A stretch of 63,789 bases of DNA, taken from Pseudomonas gingeri. GTDB taxonomy: Bacteria; Pseudomonadota; Gammaproteobacteria; Pseudomonadales; Pseudomonadaceae. The translations under genes were made by a program, and so were the position numbers. The notes under the pieces were generated by a model that saw only the letters and a list, made by a program, of their open reading frames with translations, made no database searches and had not been told where the DNA came from. Below are positions 54,213 to 63,082 of this stretch, in pieces. The first letter of the stretch is position 1. Each line of letters begins with the position of its first letter. Location of the stretch: NCBI RefSeq assembly GCF_013385425.1, contig NZ_JACAQA010000032.1, positions 1-63,789 of the forward strand, in the 5' to 3' direction.

Positions 54213-54848
54213 CTACTTGCGCGTGAGCAAACCCGGCAACTGCGCCACCAGCTTCTGGTTGTTCAGCGGCGCGCGGATAAAGCCGCGCTGGGTACCGTCC
54301 GGCCCGACGATCGCCAGGTTGCCACTATGGTCGACGGTGTAGTTGGGCTTGCTGGTGTCCGCCGGAATAAACGGAATGCTCAGCGCATTGGCGACCTTCT
54401 GCAGGTCGTCGATCGAACCCGCCGTCAGCCCGCGGAAATCCGGATCGAAATACCCCAGGTACTGCTTGAGCTGCTGCGGCGTATCGCGGTTCGGGTCGAC
54501 GCTCACCAGGATCACCTGCAACTGGCCGACCACGTCCTTGGGCAACTCGCTCTTGATCTGGCGCAACTGGGCGAGGGTGGTCGGGCAGATGTCCGGGCAG
54601 AAGGTGTAGCCGAAGAACAGCAGGCTCCACTTGCCCTTGAGCTCGTCGACCTGCACCGGCTGGCCGTTCTGGTCGGTCATCTTCACCCCGGGCAGCGAAC
54701 GGCTCTGGGGCAGCAGGATGATCCCCGCATCGATCATCGCCGTGGGCTCGCCCTGGCGCTGGTTATGGATCACTTTGTTGACCGTCAGGCCCAGGACCAG
54801 GGCCACCACGGCGACGAGAATAAAAACGGTTTTCTGAACTCGAGTCAT
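54213..54848 (-). CDS. SCO1/SenC-family copper chaperone
   Basis: 211 residues from the ATG at 54848, which overlaps the cyoE stop (ATGA). A much longer in-frame reading upstream overlaps cyoE and is rejected. One N-terminal anchor helix (VFILVAVVALVLGLTV) precedes a thioredoxin fold with the copper motif FCPDICP (CxxxC) and histidine in TVDHSGNLA. It delivers copper to the CuA site of cytochrome oxidase subunit II. It is the last gene of the oxidase cluster. Confidence 0.94.
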   Translation of the reverse strand: MTRVQKTVFILVAVVALVLGLTVNKVIHNQRQGEPTAMIDAGIILLPQSRSLPGVKMTDQNGQPVQVDELKGKWSLLFFGYTFCPDICPTTLAQLRQIKSELPKDVVGQLQVILVSVDPNRDTPQQLKQYLGYFDPDFRGLTAGSIDDLQKVANALSIPFIPADTSKPNYTVDHSGNLAIVGPDGTQRGFIRAPLNNQKLVAQLPGLLTRK

Positions 54849-55744
54849 AGATTCAACAATAGGTAGTGATCGACAAGCAGCGCGATAAACAGCAGGAACA
54901 AGTAGTAGATAGAGTACTTGAAGGTGTTGATCGCCGCATGCGGCTGACTGCCACGGTACAGCACCCACGCCCAGTTCAGGAAACGCGCGCCCAGGAGCGT
55001 GGCGCAGACCAGGTAGAGCAGGCCGCTCATGTGGATCACGAACGGCAGCAGGCTGACCGCCAGCAGGACACAGGTGTAGAGCAGGATATGCACCTTGGTG
55101 TAATGCTCGCCATGGGTCACCGGCAGCATCGGGATATCCGCCTTGGCGTACTCTTCCTTGCGGTGGATGGCCAGGGCCCAGAAATGCGGCGGGGTCCAGG
55201 CGAAGATGATCAGCACCAGCAACAGCGGTTCGGCGCTGACATGACCGGTGGCCGCGACCCAGCCGAGCAACGGCGGCGCCGCCCCGGCCAGGCCGCCGAT
55301 CACGATATTCTGCGGCGTGGCGCGCTTGAGAAAGCCGGTGTAGATCACCGCGTAACCGAGCAGGGACGCCAGGGTCAGCCAGGCCGTCAGCGGGTTGGTG
55401 AAACTCAGCAGCAAGGCCTGCCCGAGCACCGCGAGGACCAGCGCGAAACTCAGCGCCGCCGCCGGCGATACCCGGCCCTGGGCCAGCGGCCGCTTGTGGG
55501 TGCGGGCCATCAGCGCATCGATGCGCCGATCCACCACATGATTGACCACCGCCGCGCCGCCGGCACACAGGGCGATGCCCAGGTTGCCGAACACCAGCAC
55601 GGTCCAGGGCACGCCGGCACGGGTCGCGAGAAACATGCCCACCAGCGAGGTAATCAGCATCAGCACCACCACCTTGGGTTTGGTCAGCTCCAGGTAGTCG
55701 CGCCAGAGCGCCTGGGCCTGGGCCTCACCGATTACAGTCGCCAC
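54845..55744 (-). CDS. cyoE: Protoheme IX farnesyltransferase (heme o synthase)
   Basis: 299 residues from a GTG at 55744 (MATVIGEAQAQALWRDYLELTKP), preceded by GGGAGAA. Upstream in-frame reading overlaps ctaA and is rejected. Nine helices with the prenyltransferase aspartate motifs NHVVDRRIDALMARTHKRPL and FLKRATPQNIVIGG. It makes heme O, the substrate of CtaA for heme A. It overlaps ctaA by 13 bases and sco by four. Confidence 0.95.
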   Translation of the reverse strand: MATVIGEAQAQALWRDYLELTKPKVVVLMLITSLVGMFLATRAGVPWTVLVFGNLGIALCAGGAAVVNHVVDRRIDALMARTHKRPLAQGRVSPAAALSFALVLAVLGQALLLSFTNPLTAWLTLASLLGYAVIYTGFLKRATPQNIVIGGLAGAAPPLLGWVAATGHVSAEPLLLVLIIFAWTPPHFWALAIHRKEEYAKADIPMLPVTHGEHYTKVHILLYTCVLLAVSLLPFVIHMSGLLYLVCATLLGARFLNWAWVLYRGSQPHAAINTFKYSIYYLFLLFIALLVDHYLLLNL

Positions 55745-56811
55745 GGCATTTCTCCCTTGATCGTGATGGGCGCATGGACCGCTTTGATCGGGCTCAGACG
55801 CCAGCGTGCCGGCGCTTGCGCGCGCACCCGGACCAGCGCGGTACGCGCGTGGTAATTGACCAGCACCAGCGTCAGCAACAAGGCCGCGCCGCCAGCATTG
55901 TGCGCCACGGCCACCGGCAGCGGCAGATGAAAGTAGACATTGCTCAGGCCCAGGCAGATCTGCGCCGCCAGCGCCAGCAGCAGCAACCCGGCGAGCCGGG
56001 TCATGCCCACCGCCCGCAGTTGCCAGGCCAGGCCTAGCAGCACCAGGGCCACCAACAGGGCGCCGATGCGGTGGGTCAGGTGAATGGCCGTGCGCGCATC
56101 GCTGTCGAGCTGGCCGCCCAGGTAGTTGGGGCCGATATGCTGGGTGAGGTGAAAACCATTGGCGAAATCCGCGTTCGGCCACCATTGCCCGTGACAGGTC
56201 GGCAGGTCGATACAGGCCACCGCCGCATAATTGGAACTGACCCAGCCGCCGAGGGCGATCTGCAGAATCACCAGCAGCAACCCGGCCGTGGCCCAGCGCT
56301 GCAAACGCCGTGGCACCGCCAGCGCCGGCAGCACGCCGGACAGGCGCAAGGTCAGGAGGAACAGCAGGCTCAAGGTGGCAAAACCGCCGAGCAGATGCGC
56401 CGTGACCACCTGGGGCCAGAGCTTGAGGGTGACCGTCCACATGCCGAAGGCCGCCTGGGCGAAGACCACTCCCAGCAGGAACAGCGGCAGCTTCAGTGGT
56501 TGCCCGTCACGCCGGCGTTCATGCCAGGAGCGTGCGGCCAGCAGCACGATCAGCAGACCCAGGGTCCCGGCGAAGTAGCGATGGACCATCTCGTTCCAGC
56601 CCTTGTGGGCTTGCACCGGGGTATCGGGAAAATGCAATTCGGCATGGGCCAGCTGGGCTTCGCTCTGGGGCACGCTGATAAAGCCGTAGCAGCCCGGCCA
56701 GTCGGGGCAGCCCAGGCCGGCGTGGGTCAGCCGGGTGTAGGCGCCCAGCAGGACGACAATCAGCGCCAGCAGCGTGGCGAACAGCGCGAGGCGAAATCCA
56801 GGTTTGGCCAT
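55732..56811 (-). CDS. ctaA: Heme A synthase (CtaA/COX15)
   Basis: 359 residues with eight membrane helices (first LALFATLLALIVVLLGAYTR). Heme-binding histidines are in EMVHRYFAGTLG, TAHLLGGF, LTHRIGALLVALVL and VAHNAGGAALLL. The paired loop cysteines are GCPDWPGCYG and CIDLPTCHGQ. It converts heme O to heme A for the aa3 oxidase. Ten bases separate its start from the stop of the upstream hypothetical gene. Confidence 0.94.
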   Translation of the reverse strand: MAKPGFRLALFATLLALIVVLLGAYTRLTHAGLGCPDWPGCYGFISVPQSEAQLAHAELHFPDTPVQAHKGWNEMVHRYFAGTLGLLIVLLAARSWHERRRDGQPLKLPLFLLGVVFAQAAFGMWTVTLKLWPQVVTAHLLGGFATLSLLFLLTLRLSGVLPALAVPRRLQRWATAGLLLVILQIALGGWVSSNYAAVACIDLPTCHGQWWPNADFANGFHLTQHIGPNYLGGQLDSDARTAIHLTHRIGALLVALVLLGLAWQLRAVGMTRLAGLLLLALAAQICLGLSNVYFHLPLPVAVAHNAGGAALLLTLVLVNYHARTALVRVRAQAPARWRLSPIKAVHAPITIKGEMPWRL

Positions 56812-56821
56812 GACGATGCCC

Positions 56822-57403
56822 TCATCCGATATTCGACAGTTTCAACAGTTGCACCAGGTCGTTGAGCAGGTCCTTGCCGTTGACCCCCGCGTCATAACGC
56901 AGCACCAGGTTGCCGTGGGGATCGACGATCCACAGTTGCGCCGCGCCGTTGCCCTTGGCCGCCCGGTTGTAGGCCGCAAGATCCAGCGGGTAGCGTTGCA
57001 ACTGCGGGTATTCGCGCTTGAGCTTGGCGTCGTAGAACGTCTCCAGGGGTTGCGCCGTCGCCAGGGCATGGCTGGCCCGGGAAGCATCGCGGCCCAGGGC
57101 GATCTGGATCTGCCGCGCCAGGTAGACCAGTTGCTGGCAGTCCGCGGCACAATCCCCCGGCGCGGTCACCAGCATCTGCCAGCGCTGCTCGTCGGTCTGC
57201 ACGCCCAGGTCGGCACGGCTTTCACCGTTGCCGATCAACTCGCCGTGATAACTGCGGCTCTCCGGCACCCAGAACTGCAACTTGTACATCCCGGTGGCGA
57301 GGACCATCGGGCCGATCACCACCAACAGGATCATGATCAGTTGCCAGCGACCGCGGGCACGCCGTGGCGGGGTCGGGGCTTCAGCTGTGTTCAGTGGATT
57401 CAT
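56822..57403 (-). CDS. Conserved membrane-anchored protein of the oxidase cluster (PA0111-like)
   Basis: 193 residues from the ATG at 57403, preceded by GGGAG; a start four codons upstream is also possible. One N-terminal helix (LIMILLVVIGPMVLATGMYK) precedes a periplasmic domain with a cysteine pair (APGDCAADCQQLVYLARQIQ) and a thioredoxin-like C-terminus (LWIVDPHGNLVLRYDAGVNG). It resembles a Sco-like thioredoxin fold, with a CxxxC-type pair. Specific function is not established. It overlaps the SURF1 gene by 23 bases. Confidence 0.82.
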   Translation of the reverse strand: MNPLNTAEAPTPPRRARGRWQLIMILLVVIGPMVLATGMYKLQFWVPESRSYHGELIGNGESRADLGVQTDEQRWQMLVTAPGDCAADCQQLVYLARQIQIALGRDASRASHALATAQPLETFYDAKLKREYPQLQRYPLDLAAYNRAAKGNGAAQLWIVDPHGNLVLRYDAGVNGKDLLNDLVQLLKLSNIG

Positions 57404-58127
57404 GGCCGCTCCCATGGTGTTTCTCCCTTGCGTTATGCCATCCGAGGTAGAGATAAAGGCCGAACAGCGCCAGTGCCATGGCGAACCACTGCACGGCATA
57501 GGCCACATGTTTTTCCGGCCCCATGCCTTCGGAGACCACCGGCCAGCCGGCCTCATAGGCCGCCGGGCCGGACTCCTGGCGCAGTTCGTAGTTGAAACCT
57601 GTGCGTCCCAGCTCCGCCCAGAGCTTGTCCGGGTCGATCGCGGTCACCAGCCGTGGCCAGCTCGCATTGGCCGGGTCGCTGCCCAGTTGGAAGGTCGCGC
57701 CAGGCGAGACATACACCCAGGCGCCGATTTCCAGCCGCTGCGCAGGGGTGCTGAACACCGGCGGCGTGCGCCGATCCGGCCAGGGCAACCAGCCCCGGTT
57801 GACCAGCAACCACAGGCCGCTGGCCTCGTCGTGGAACGGCTGCAACAGCTCGACGCCGACCCGGTCGTCGCGCATGCGGTTATCCAGCAGGTAACTGTGT
57901 TCGGCGTCGAACTGCCCGCTCAATCGCACCCGCCGAAAGGCCGGATCGGTCATGGCTTTCAACTGGTCGCCCGCCACCGGTTCGGAAGTGCGACGCTGGG
58001 CATGGTTCTCCAGCAGCACGCGTTTCTGCTCGCTGCGACTCAGCTGCCAGAACCCCAGGCAGACCAGCAACGGCAGCAGCACAAGCACCACCAGGGTCGG
58101 CGCGATGCCGGGCTGGAAGCGCCTCAT
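57381..58127 (-). CDS. SURF1-family oxidase assembly protein
   Basis: 248 residues with two membrane helices at the ends (TLVVLVLLPLLVCLGFWQLS and VAYAVQWFAMALALFGLYLYLG) and a periplasmic loop containing the family motif LLDNRMRDDRVGVELLQPF and LLVNRGWLPWPD. SURF1 hands heme A to subunit I. It is preceded on the opposite strand by the twin-helix gene. Confidence 0.93.
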   Translation of the reverse strand: MRRFQPGIAPTLVVLVLLPLLVCLGFWQLSRSEQKRVLLENHAQRRTSEPVAGDQLKAMTDPAFRRVRLSGQFDAEHSYLLDNRMRDDRVGVELLQPFHDEASGLWLLVNRGWLPWPDRRTPPVFSTPAQRLEIGAWVYVSPGATFQLGSDPANASWPRLVTAIDPDKLWAELGRTGFNYELRQESGPAAYEAGWPVVSEGMGPEKHVAYAVQWFAMALALFGLYLYLGWHNAREKHHGSGHESTEHS

Positions 58128-58198
58128 GACCGCGCTCCTGCGGCCGTTATTCGACTCGCTATACTCAATTGCATGCGCATCTCCCCCGGAGTCTCACC

Positions 58199-58402
58199 AT
58201 GTTGAAAGCGGCGATTGTCCTGATGCTGTTGGCCACGGTGGCCAGCCTGTTCAGCGGCCTGTTCTTCCTGGTGAAGGACGACGCGCACTCCAAGCGCCTG
58301 GTCCATGCCCTCACCGTGCGGGTCGGGCTTGCCGTGATCACCCTGGCCTTGATCACCTGGGGCTTTTTCAGCGGCCAACTGGTGTCCTCGGCGCCCTGGT
58401 AG
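58199..58402 (+). CDS. Twin transmembrane protein (DUF2909)
   Basis: 67 residues starting at ATG 58199 (MLKAAIVLMLLATVASLFSG). Two hydrophobic helices enclose a polar loop VKDDAHSKRLVHALTVRV, the DUF2909 pattern. It is encoded on the plus strand inside the otherwise minus-strand oxidase cluster, between SURF1 and subunit III, at the place of PA0109 in PAO1 (from memory). Function is unknown; the conserved location suggests an oxidase-related role. Confidence 0.85.
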   Translation: MLKAAIVLMLLATVASLFSGLFFLVKDDAHSKRLVHALTVRVGLAVITLALITWGFFSGQLVSSAPW

Positions 58403-58422
58403 GAACCCGCGCCCCGCAAGGC

Positions 58423-59313
58423 TCAAAGTACGTAGACGAAGACGAACAGGCCGATCCAGACCACGTCGACGAAGTGCCAATACCAACTGGCCGCTTCAAA
58501 ACCGAATTGATGCTCGGCATTGAAGTGCCCGCGCATGACCCGCATCAGCATCACGAACAGGATCAGGGTGCCGATGGTCACGTGGGCACCGTGGAAACCG
58601 GTGAGCATGAAGAAGGTCGCGCCGTAGATGCCCGAGCCCAGGGTCAGCCCCAGCTCGTGATAGGCATGCATGTATTCCTTGGCCTGGAAGCTCAGGAACG
58701 CGATCCCCAGCAGCACGGTGATCGCCAGCCAGATCTTCAGCGCGCCGCGATGGCCGTTCTTCAGGGCATGGTGGGCGATGGTCACGGTGACGCTGGAACT
58801 GACCAGCAACACGGTATTGAGCAGCGGCAAGCCCCAGGGACTGATGGTTTCCCTGGGGCCGGGAAAGAGCTTCGGATCGGGGTTGTTCAGCAAGGGCCAG
58901 GCATTCTGGAAGTTCGGCCACAACAGGTGGGCGATCCCTTTCGCGCCACCGTCACCGGCCAGCCAGGGCACCGACAGATTGCGCACATAGAACAGCGCGC
59001 CGAAGAAGGCGATAAAGAACATCACCTCGGAAAAGATGAACCAGCTCATGCCCCAGCGGAACGAGCGGTCCATCTGCGGGCTGTAGAGCCCGGCGCGACT
59101 TTCCTTGATCACCGTGCCGAACCAGCCGAAAAGCATATAGGCCAGCAGCAGTCCGCCGACGAAGAAAATCAGCGGGCCGTGGGAATCCGGGCGCGCCGCC
59201 TTCAGGTCGTTGAACCAGGTGCCCAGACCGAACATCGTGGTCAGCATGCCCGCCGTGGCAATGATCGGCCACTTGCTCTGGGCCGGTACGTAGTAATGCT
59301 CATGAATCGCCAT
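58423..59313 (-). CDS. ctaE: Cytochrome c oxidase subunit III
   Basis: 296 residues with seven predicted helices. Subunit III markers are KWPIIATAGMLTTMFGLGTW, the FSEVMFFIAFFGALFYVR segment with a conserved glutamate, and FFMLTGFHGAHVTIGTLILF. A long inserted loop between the early helices (GGAKGIAHLLWPNFQNAWPL) is usual for aa3 oxidases of this type. It stabilises subunit I. Confidence 0.94.
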   Translation of the reverse strand: MAIHEHYYVPAQSKWPIIATAGMLTTMFGLGTWFNDLKAARPDSHGPLIFFVGGLLLAYMLFGWFGTVIKESRAGLYSPQMDRSFRWGMSWFIFSEVMFFIAFFGALFYVRNLSVPWLAGDGGAKGIAHLLWPNFQNAWPLLNNPDPKLFPGPRETISPWGLPLLNTVLLVSSSVTVTIAHHALKNGHRGALKIWLAITVLLGIAFLSFQAKEYMHAYHELGLTLGSGIYGATFFMLTGFHGAHVTIGTLILFVMLMRVMRGHFNAEHQFGFEAASWYWHFVDVVWIGLFVFVYVL

Positions 59314-59346
59314 TTATTGTTCTCCTTATCGGGCACGCCAAATGTC

Positions 59347-59895
59347 CTAGCCGCCCGTACCCGCCACGGGCGGATTGCGGGCGGTGATGTCGAACAGCGT
59401 GTAGCCCAGTGTCAGTTGCTTCACATCCTTGGGCATGTCGCGGTCAACGATGAAACGTACCGGCATCTCGATGCGCTGCCCGGGCTGCAGGGTCTGCTGG
59501 GTGAAGCAGAAGCATTCGGTCTTGTGGAAATACACCGCCGCATTCGCCGGGGCGATGCTCGGGATGGCCTGGGCCTTCATCACATGGTCGGTGGGGTTGT
59601 AGGCCACGAAGAGCATCTCGTTGACGGCACCGGGGTGCACGGTCAACTGGTTGGCCTTGGGATAGAACTCCCAGACCATGTCGACGGCATTGGTCGAGAG
59701 AAACTGCACGCCGATCTTGCGTGACAGGTCGACCACCTGCTCACCTTCATACTGCCCGGCGGTCTTGCCGTTGATCCCGAAGGCCTTGCACATCACGTCG
59801 TAGAGCGGCACCAGGGCAAAACCGAAGGCGAACATCGCTACCACCACCAACAACAGGCGTGTGACCAGGCGCTTGAGCGAGATCGAGTCGGCCAT
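59347..59895 (-). CDS. ctaG: Cytochrome c oxidase assembly protein CtaG/Cox11
   Basis: 182 residues. One N-terminal helix (LVTRLLLVVVAMFAFGFALV) precedes a beta-sandwich domain with the copper-binding motif ECFCFTQQTL. It supplies copper to the CuB site of subunit I. It starts three bases from the stop of the subunit I gene. Confidence 0.94.
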   Translation of the reverse strand: MADSISLKRLVTRLLLVVVAMFAFGFALVPLYDVMCKAFGINGKTAGQYEGEQVVDLSRKIGVQFLSTNAVDMVWEFYPKANQLTVHPGAVNEMLFVAYNPTDHVMKAQAIPSIAPANAAVYFHKTECFCFTQQTLQPGQRIEMPVRFIVDRDMPKDVKQLTLGYTLFDITARNPPVAGTGG

Positions 59896-59898
59896 GAT

Positions 59899-61497
59899 CT
59901 ATTTCACTTCCGGCGGCGTGGTGAAGGTGTGGTACGGCGCCGGTGACGGAATGCTCCACTCCAGGCCTTCCGCGCCATCCCAGGGCTTGGCCGGGGCCGG
60001 CGGGCCGCTGCGGATGCACTTGATGACGATAAACAGGAACAGCAGCTGGGTGACCCCGAACATGAAGCCACCGATCGAGGAGACCATGTTGAAGTTGGCG
60101 AACTGCAGGTTGTAGTCCGGCACCCGCCGTGGCATCCCCGCAAGGCCCACGAAATGCATCGGGAAGAAGGTCAGGTTCATGCCGATGAACGACAGCCAGA
60201 AGTGCAGCTTGCCGAGGGTTTCGTCGTACATGTGGCCGGTCCACTTCGGCAGCCAGTAGTAGGTGGACGCGAAGATCCCGAAGATCGCCCCCGGCACCAG
60301 CACGTAGTGGAAATGCGCCACCACGAAATAGGTGCCGTGGTACTGGAAGTCCGCCGGCGCCATCGCCAGCATCAGCCCCGAGAAGCCGCCGATGCTGAAC
60401 AGGATGACAAAGGCCACCGCAAACAGCATGGGCGTCTCGAAGGTCAGCGAACCTTGCCACATGGTGCTGACCCAGTTGAACACCTTCACCCCGGTCGGCA
60501 CCGCGATCAACATGGTCGCGTACATGTAGAACAGCTCGCCGACCAGGGGAATGCCGACCACGAACATATGGTGGCCCCAGACGATGAACGAGAGGAAGGC
60601 GATGCTCGCCGTGGCGTAGACCATCGAGGTGTAGCCGAACAGCGGCTTGCGGGAAAACGCCGGGATGATCGCACTGACCGCGCCGAACGCCGGCAGGATC
60701 ATGATGTACACCTCGGGGTGGCCGAAGAACCAGAACACGTGCTGGAACAGCACCGGATCGCCGCCACCGGCGGCGCTGAAGAAGCTGGTGCCAAAATGGA
60801 TATCCATCAGCATCATGGTCACCACACCCGCCAGCACCGGCATCACCGCGATCAGCAGGAACGCGGTGATCAGCCAGGTCCAGACGAACAGCGGCATCTT
60901 CATCAGGGTCATGCCCGGCGCACGCAGGTTGAGAATGGTCGAGATCACGTTGATCGCGCCCATGATCGAACTGATGCCCATCATGTGGATGGCGAAGATA
61001 AAGAAGGTCACGCTTTCGGGCGCGTAGGTGGTCGACAGCGGCGCATAGAAGGTCCAGCCGAAGTTCGGCCCGCCGCCGGGCATGAACAGGGTCGAGACCA
61101 TCAGCGAGAAGGCCGCCGGCAACAGCCAGAAGCTGAAGTTGTTCATCCGCGGCAAGGCCATGTCCGGCGCGCCGATCATCAGCGGGATCATCCAGTTGGC
61201 CAGGCCGACGAAGGCCGGCATCACCGCGCCGAAGACCATCACCAGGCCGTGCATGGTGGTCATCTGGTTGAAGAACGCCGGCTCGACAATGTGCAGCCCC
61301 GGCTGGAACAACTCGGCGCGGATCACCATGGCGAAGGAGCCGCCGAGCAGGAACATGGCGAAACTGAACCACAGGTACAGCGTGCCGATATCCTTGTGGT
61401 TGGTGGTCAGCACCCAGCGCATCAGGCCCTTGGCGGGACCGTGGGCGGCGTGCTCATCGTGGCCGCCATGGCCATGGTCATCGATCACTGCACTCAT
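59899..61497 (-). CDS. ctaD: Cytochrome c oxidase subunit I (aa3 type)
   Basis: 532 residues from the ATG at 61497 (MSAVIDDHGHGGHDEHAAHG); an upstream in-frame extension to 61566 is not needed. Twelve helices with the binuclear-centre ligands: FAIHMMG... and HPEVYIMILP (His-Tyr crosslink), WGHHMFVVG (CuB histidines), and VAHFHYVLVPG (heme a and a3 histidines). The N-terminus is histidine-rich. It is the catalytic subunit of the low-affinity aa3 oxidase. Confidence 0.96.
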   Translation of the reverse strand: MSAVIDDHGHGGHDEHAAHGPAKGLMRWVLTTNHKDIGTLYLWFSFAMFLLGGSFAMVIRAELFQPGLHIVEPAFFNQMTTMHGLVMVFGAVMPAFVGLANWMIPLMIGAPDMALPRMNNFSFWLLPAAFSLMVSTLFMPGGGPNFGWTFYAPLSTTYAPESVTFFIFAIHMMGISSIMGAINVISTILNLRAPGMTLMKMPLFVWTWLITAFLLIAVMPVLAGVVTMMLMDIHFGTSFFSAAGGGDPVLFQHVFWFFGHPEVYIMILPAFGAVSAIIPAFSRKPLFGYTSMVYATASIAFLSFIVWGHHMFVVGIPLVGELFYMYATMLIAVPTGVKVFNWVSTMWQGSLTFETPMLFAVAFVILFSIGGFSGLMLAMAPADFQYHGTYFVVAHFHYVLVPGAIFGIFASTYYWLPKWTGHMYDETLGKLHFWLSFIGMNLTFFPMHFVGLAGMPRRVPDYNLQFANFNMVSSIGGFMFGVTQLLFLFIVIKCIRSGPPAPAKPWDGAEGLEWSIPSPAPYHTFTTPPEVK

Positions 61498-61579
61498 GTC
61501 CTGTCTCCTGCAAACGGGGGAACGGCTTGGCCCGGGAGCCTCGGCTCCGACCGGTTCAGCGAACACGCGACGGAGCTGT

Positions 61580-62710
61580 TCATTTACTGCCCTCCGCCTG
61601 TTTCAGCGCCAGGACTTCCTTGGGCGTGACCATGTCGCCCTTGTTGTTGCCCCAGGCATTACGCTCGTAGGTCACGACGGCGGCGATATCGACTTCCGAC
61701 AACTGTTTGCCGAAGGCCGCCATGGCCGTGCCCGGCTTGCCGAAGAACACCCGGTGCAGGTGGTCCTCCTTGGGACCGGTGGCGATTTTCGAGCCCTTGA
61801 GTGACGGGAACATCGGCGGCAGGCCCTGGCCCTCGGCCTGGTGACAGGCCACGCAGGTGGTGTGGTAGACCTTGTCGCCGCGCTCCTTGAGCTCGTCGAG
61901 GGTCCACTCCTTGCTGGTCAGTTCCTTGAGCTTGGCGGACTCGGCCTTGCGATCGGCCAGCCAGCTGTCGTAGTCGGCCTTGGTGCGGACATCGACCACC
62001 ACCGGCATGAAACCGTGGTCCTTGCCGCACAGTTCGGAACATTGCCCGCGGTAGAGGCCGGGCTTGTCGATCCGGGTCCAGGCTTCGTTGAAGAACCCCG
62101 GAATGGCATCGCGCTTGACCGCCAGGGCCGGCACCCACCAGGAATGGATCACGTCGGCGGAGGTCACCAGGAAACGCACCTTGGCGCCCACCGGCAAGAC
62201 CAGCGGCTGGTCGACTTCCAGCAGGTAGTTTTCGCCCTTGGGCGCCTGGTTATGCATCTGTTCGGCGGGGGTGGACAGGTTGCTGAAGAACTCGACATCC
62301 TGGCCCAGGTATTTGTAGTGCCATTTCCACTGATAGCCGGTGATCTGGATATCGACGTCCGACTCACTGGTGTCGTACATCTTGATCAGCGTGGCGGTCG
62401 CGGGAATCGCCATGACCACCAGGATCAGCAAGGGCACGATGGTCCAGAGGATTTCCACGGTGGTGCTTTCATGGAACTTGGCCGCCACCTGGCCAGTGGA
62501 GCGTCGGTGCATGATCATCGACCAGAACATCGCACCGAACACGATGATGCCGATCACCACACAGATCCAGAAAATGGTCATGTGCAGATCGAAGATCTCG
62601 TGACTGACTTCCGTCGCTCCAGGCGTCATATTCACGGTCCAGGCGGCATGCGCCTGACTGAATATCGACCACAACAGGAGGCCCATCCAGACTCGTGGAT
62701 GTCGCATCAT
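61580..62710 (-). CDS. ctaC: Cytochrome c oxidase subunit II with fused cytochrome c domain
   Basis: 376 residues. A signal peptide, two helices (about 40-120), a CuA domain (HSWWVPALAVK and CSELCGKDHGFMPV) and a C-terminal c-type heme domain with TTCVACHQAEG (CVACH, about 290) and distal methionine near PGTAMAAFG. The caa3-like fusion means cytochrome c is built in. It is the first gene of the oxidase operon. An ATG one codon later is equally possible. Confidence 0.95.
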   Translation of the reverse strand: MMRHPRVWMGLLLWSIFSQAHAAWTVNMTPGATEVSHEIFDLHMTIFWICVVIGIIVFGAMFWSMIMHRRSTGQVAAKFHESTTVEILWTIVPLLILVVMAIPATATLIKMYDTSESDVDIQITGYQWKWHYKYLGQDVEFFSNLSTPAEQMHNQAPKGENYLLEVDQPLVLPVGAKVRFLVTSADVIHSWWVPALAVKRDAIPGFFNEAWTRIDKPGLYRGQCSELCGKDHGFMPVVVDVRTKADYDSWLADRKAESAKLKELTSKEWTLDELKERGDKVYHTTCVACHQAEGQGLPPMFPSLKGSKIATGPKEDHLHRVFFGKPGTAMAAFGKQLSEVDIAAVVTYERNAWGNNKGDMVTPKEVLALKQAEGSK

Positions 62711-63082
62711 TGCGGGTTCCCCTTATCGTTCTTGTTATCCCGCCGGCTTTCACCTGCGGCCAAGGGAATGGTCGTACTGCGTAAGCGGACCATTCGGCCG
62801 GGCCTGCAACAGCTGCCGGGCGTCAACAGCTAACTCCCTACGAAATCGAGTATAGACAGCGACCGGGACAGCGCCATGCGATCTGGGAAATGAACTGAAG
62901 ACGACTTTGCATCAGGCTGGAGGCCACGAATTACCTGGGGCAGAGCAGAAATGACGGCAAACCGATATAACCCACGCATATAAGCATGAAATAATTATTA
63001 CAAATGCGTCTGAACATCTTTTATAACCCAGCTACTTTGTACTCTCCCTATTTTCCCTTTGCCGTCCCCCCCTGGAGTTTTC
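62711..63082. other. Divergent upstream region of the oxidase operon
   Basis: 372 bases without a gene. The 62940-63060 part is AT-rich and likely holds the promoters for the oxidase operon (minus) and for the gene at 63083 (plus). CTGGAG at about 63072 serves the latter. No recognised operator was found. Confidence 0.5.

Noticed and set aside
54213..55568. A 451-residue version of the SCO protein
   Set aside because: The extra 240 residues overlap cyoE in another frame. The short form starts at an ATG with an anchor helix and overlaps cyoE by ATGA, the usual operon pattern.
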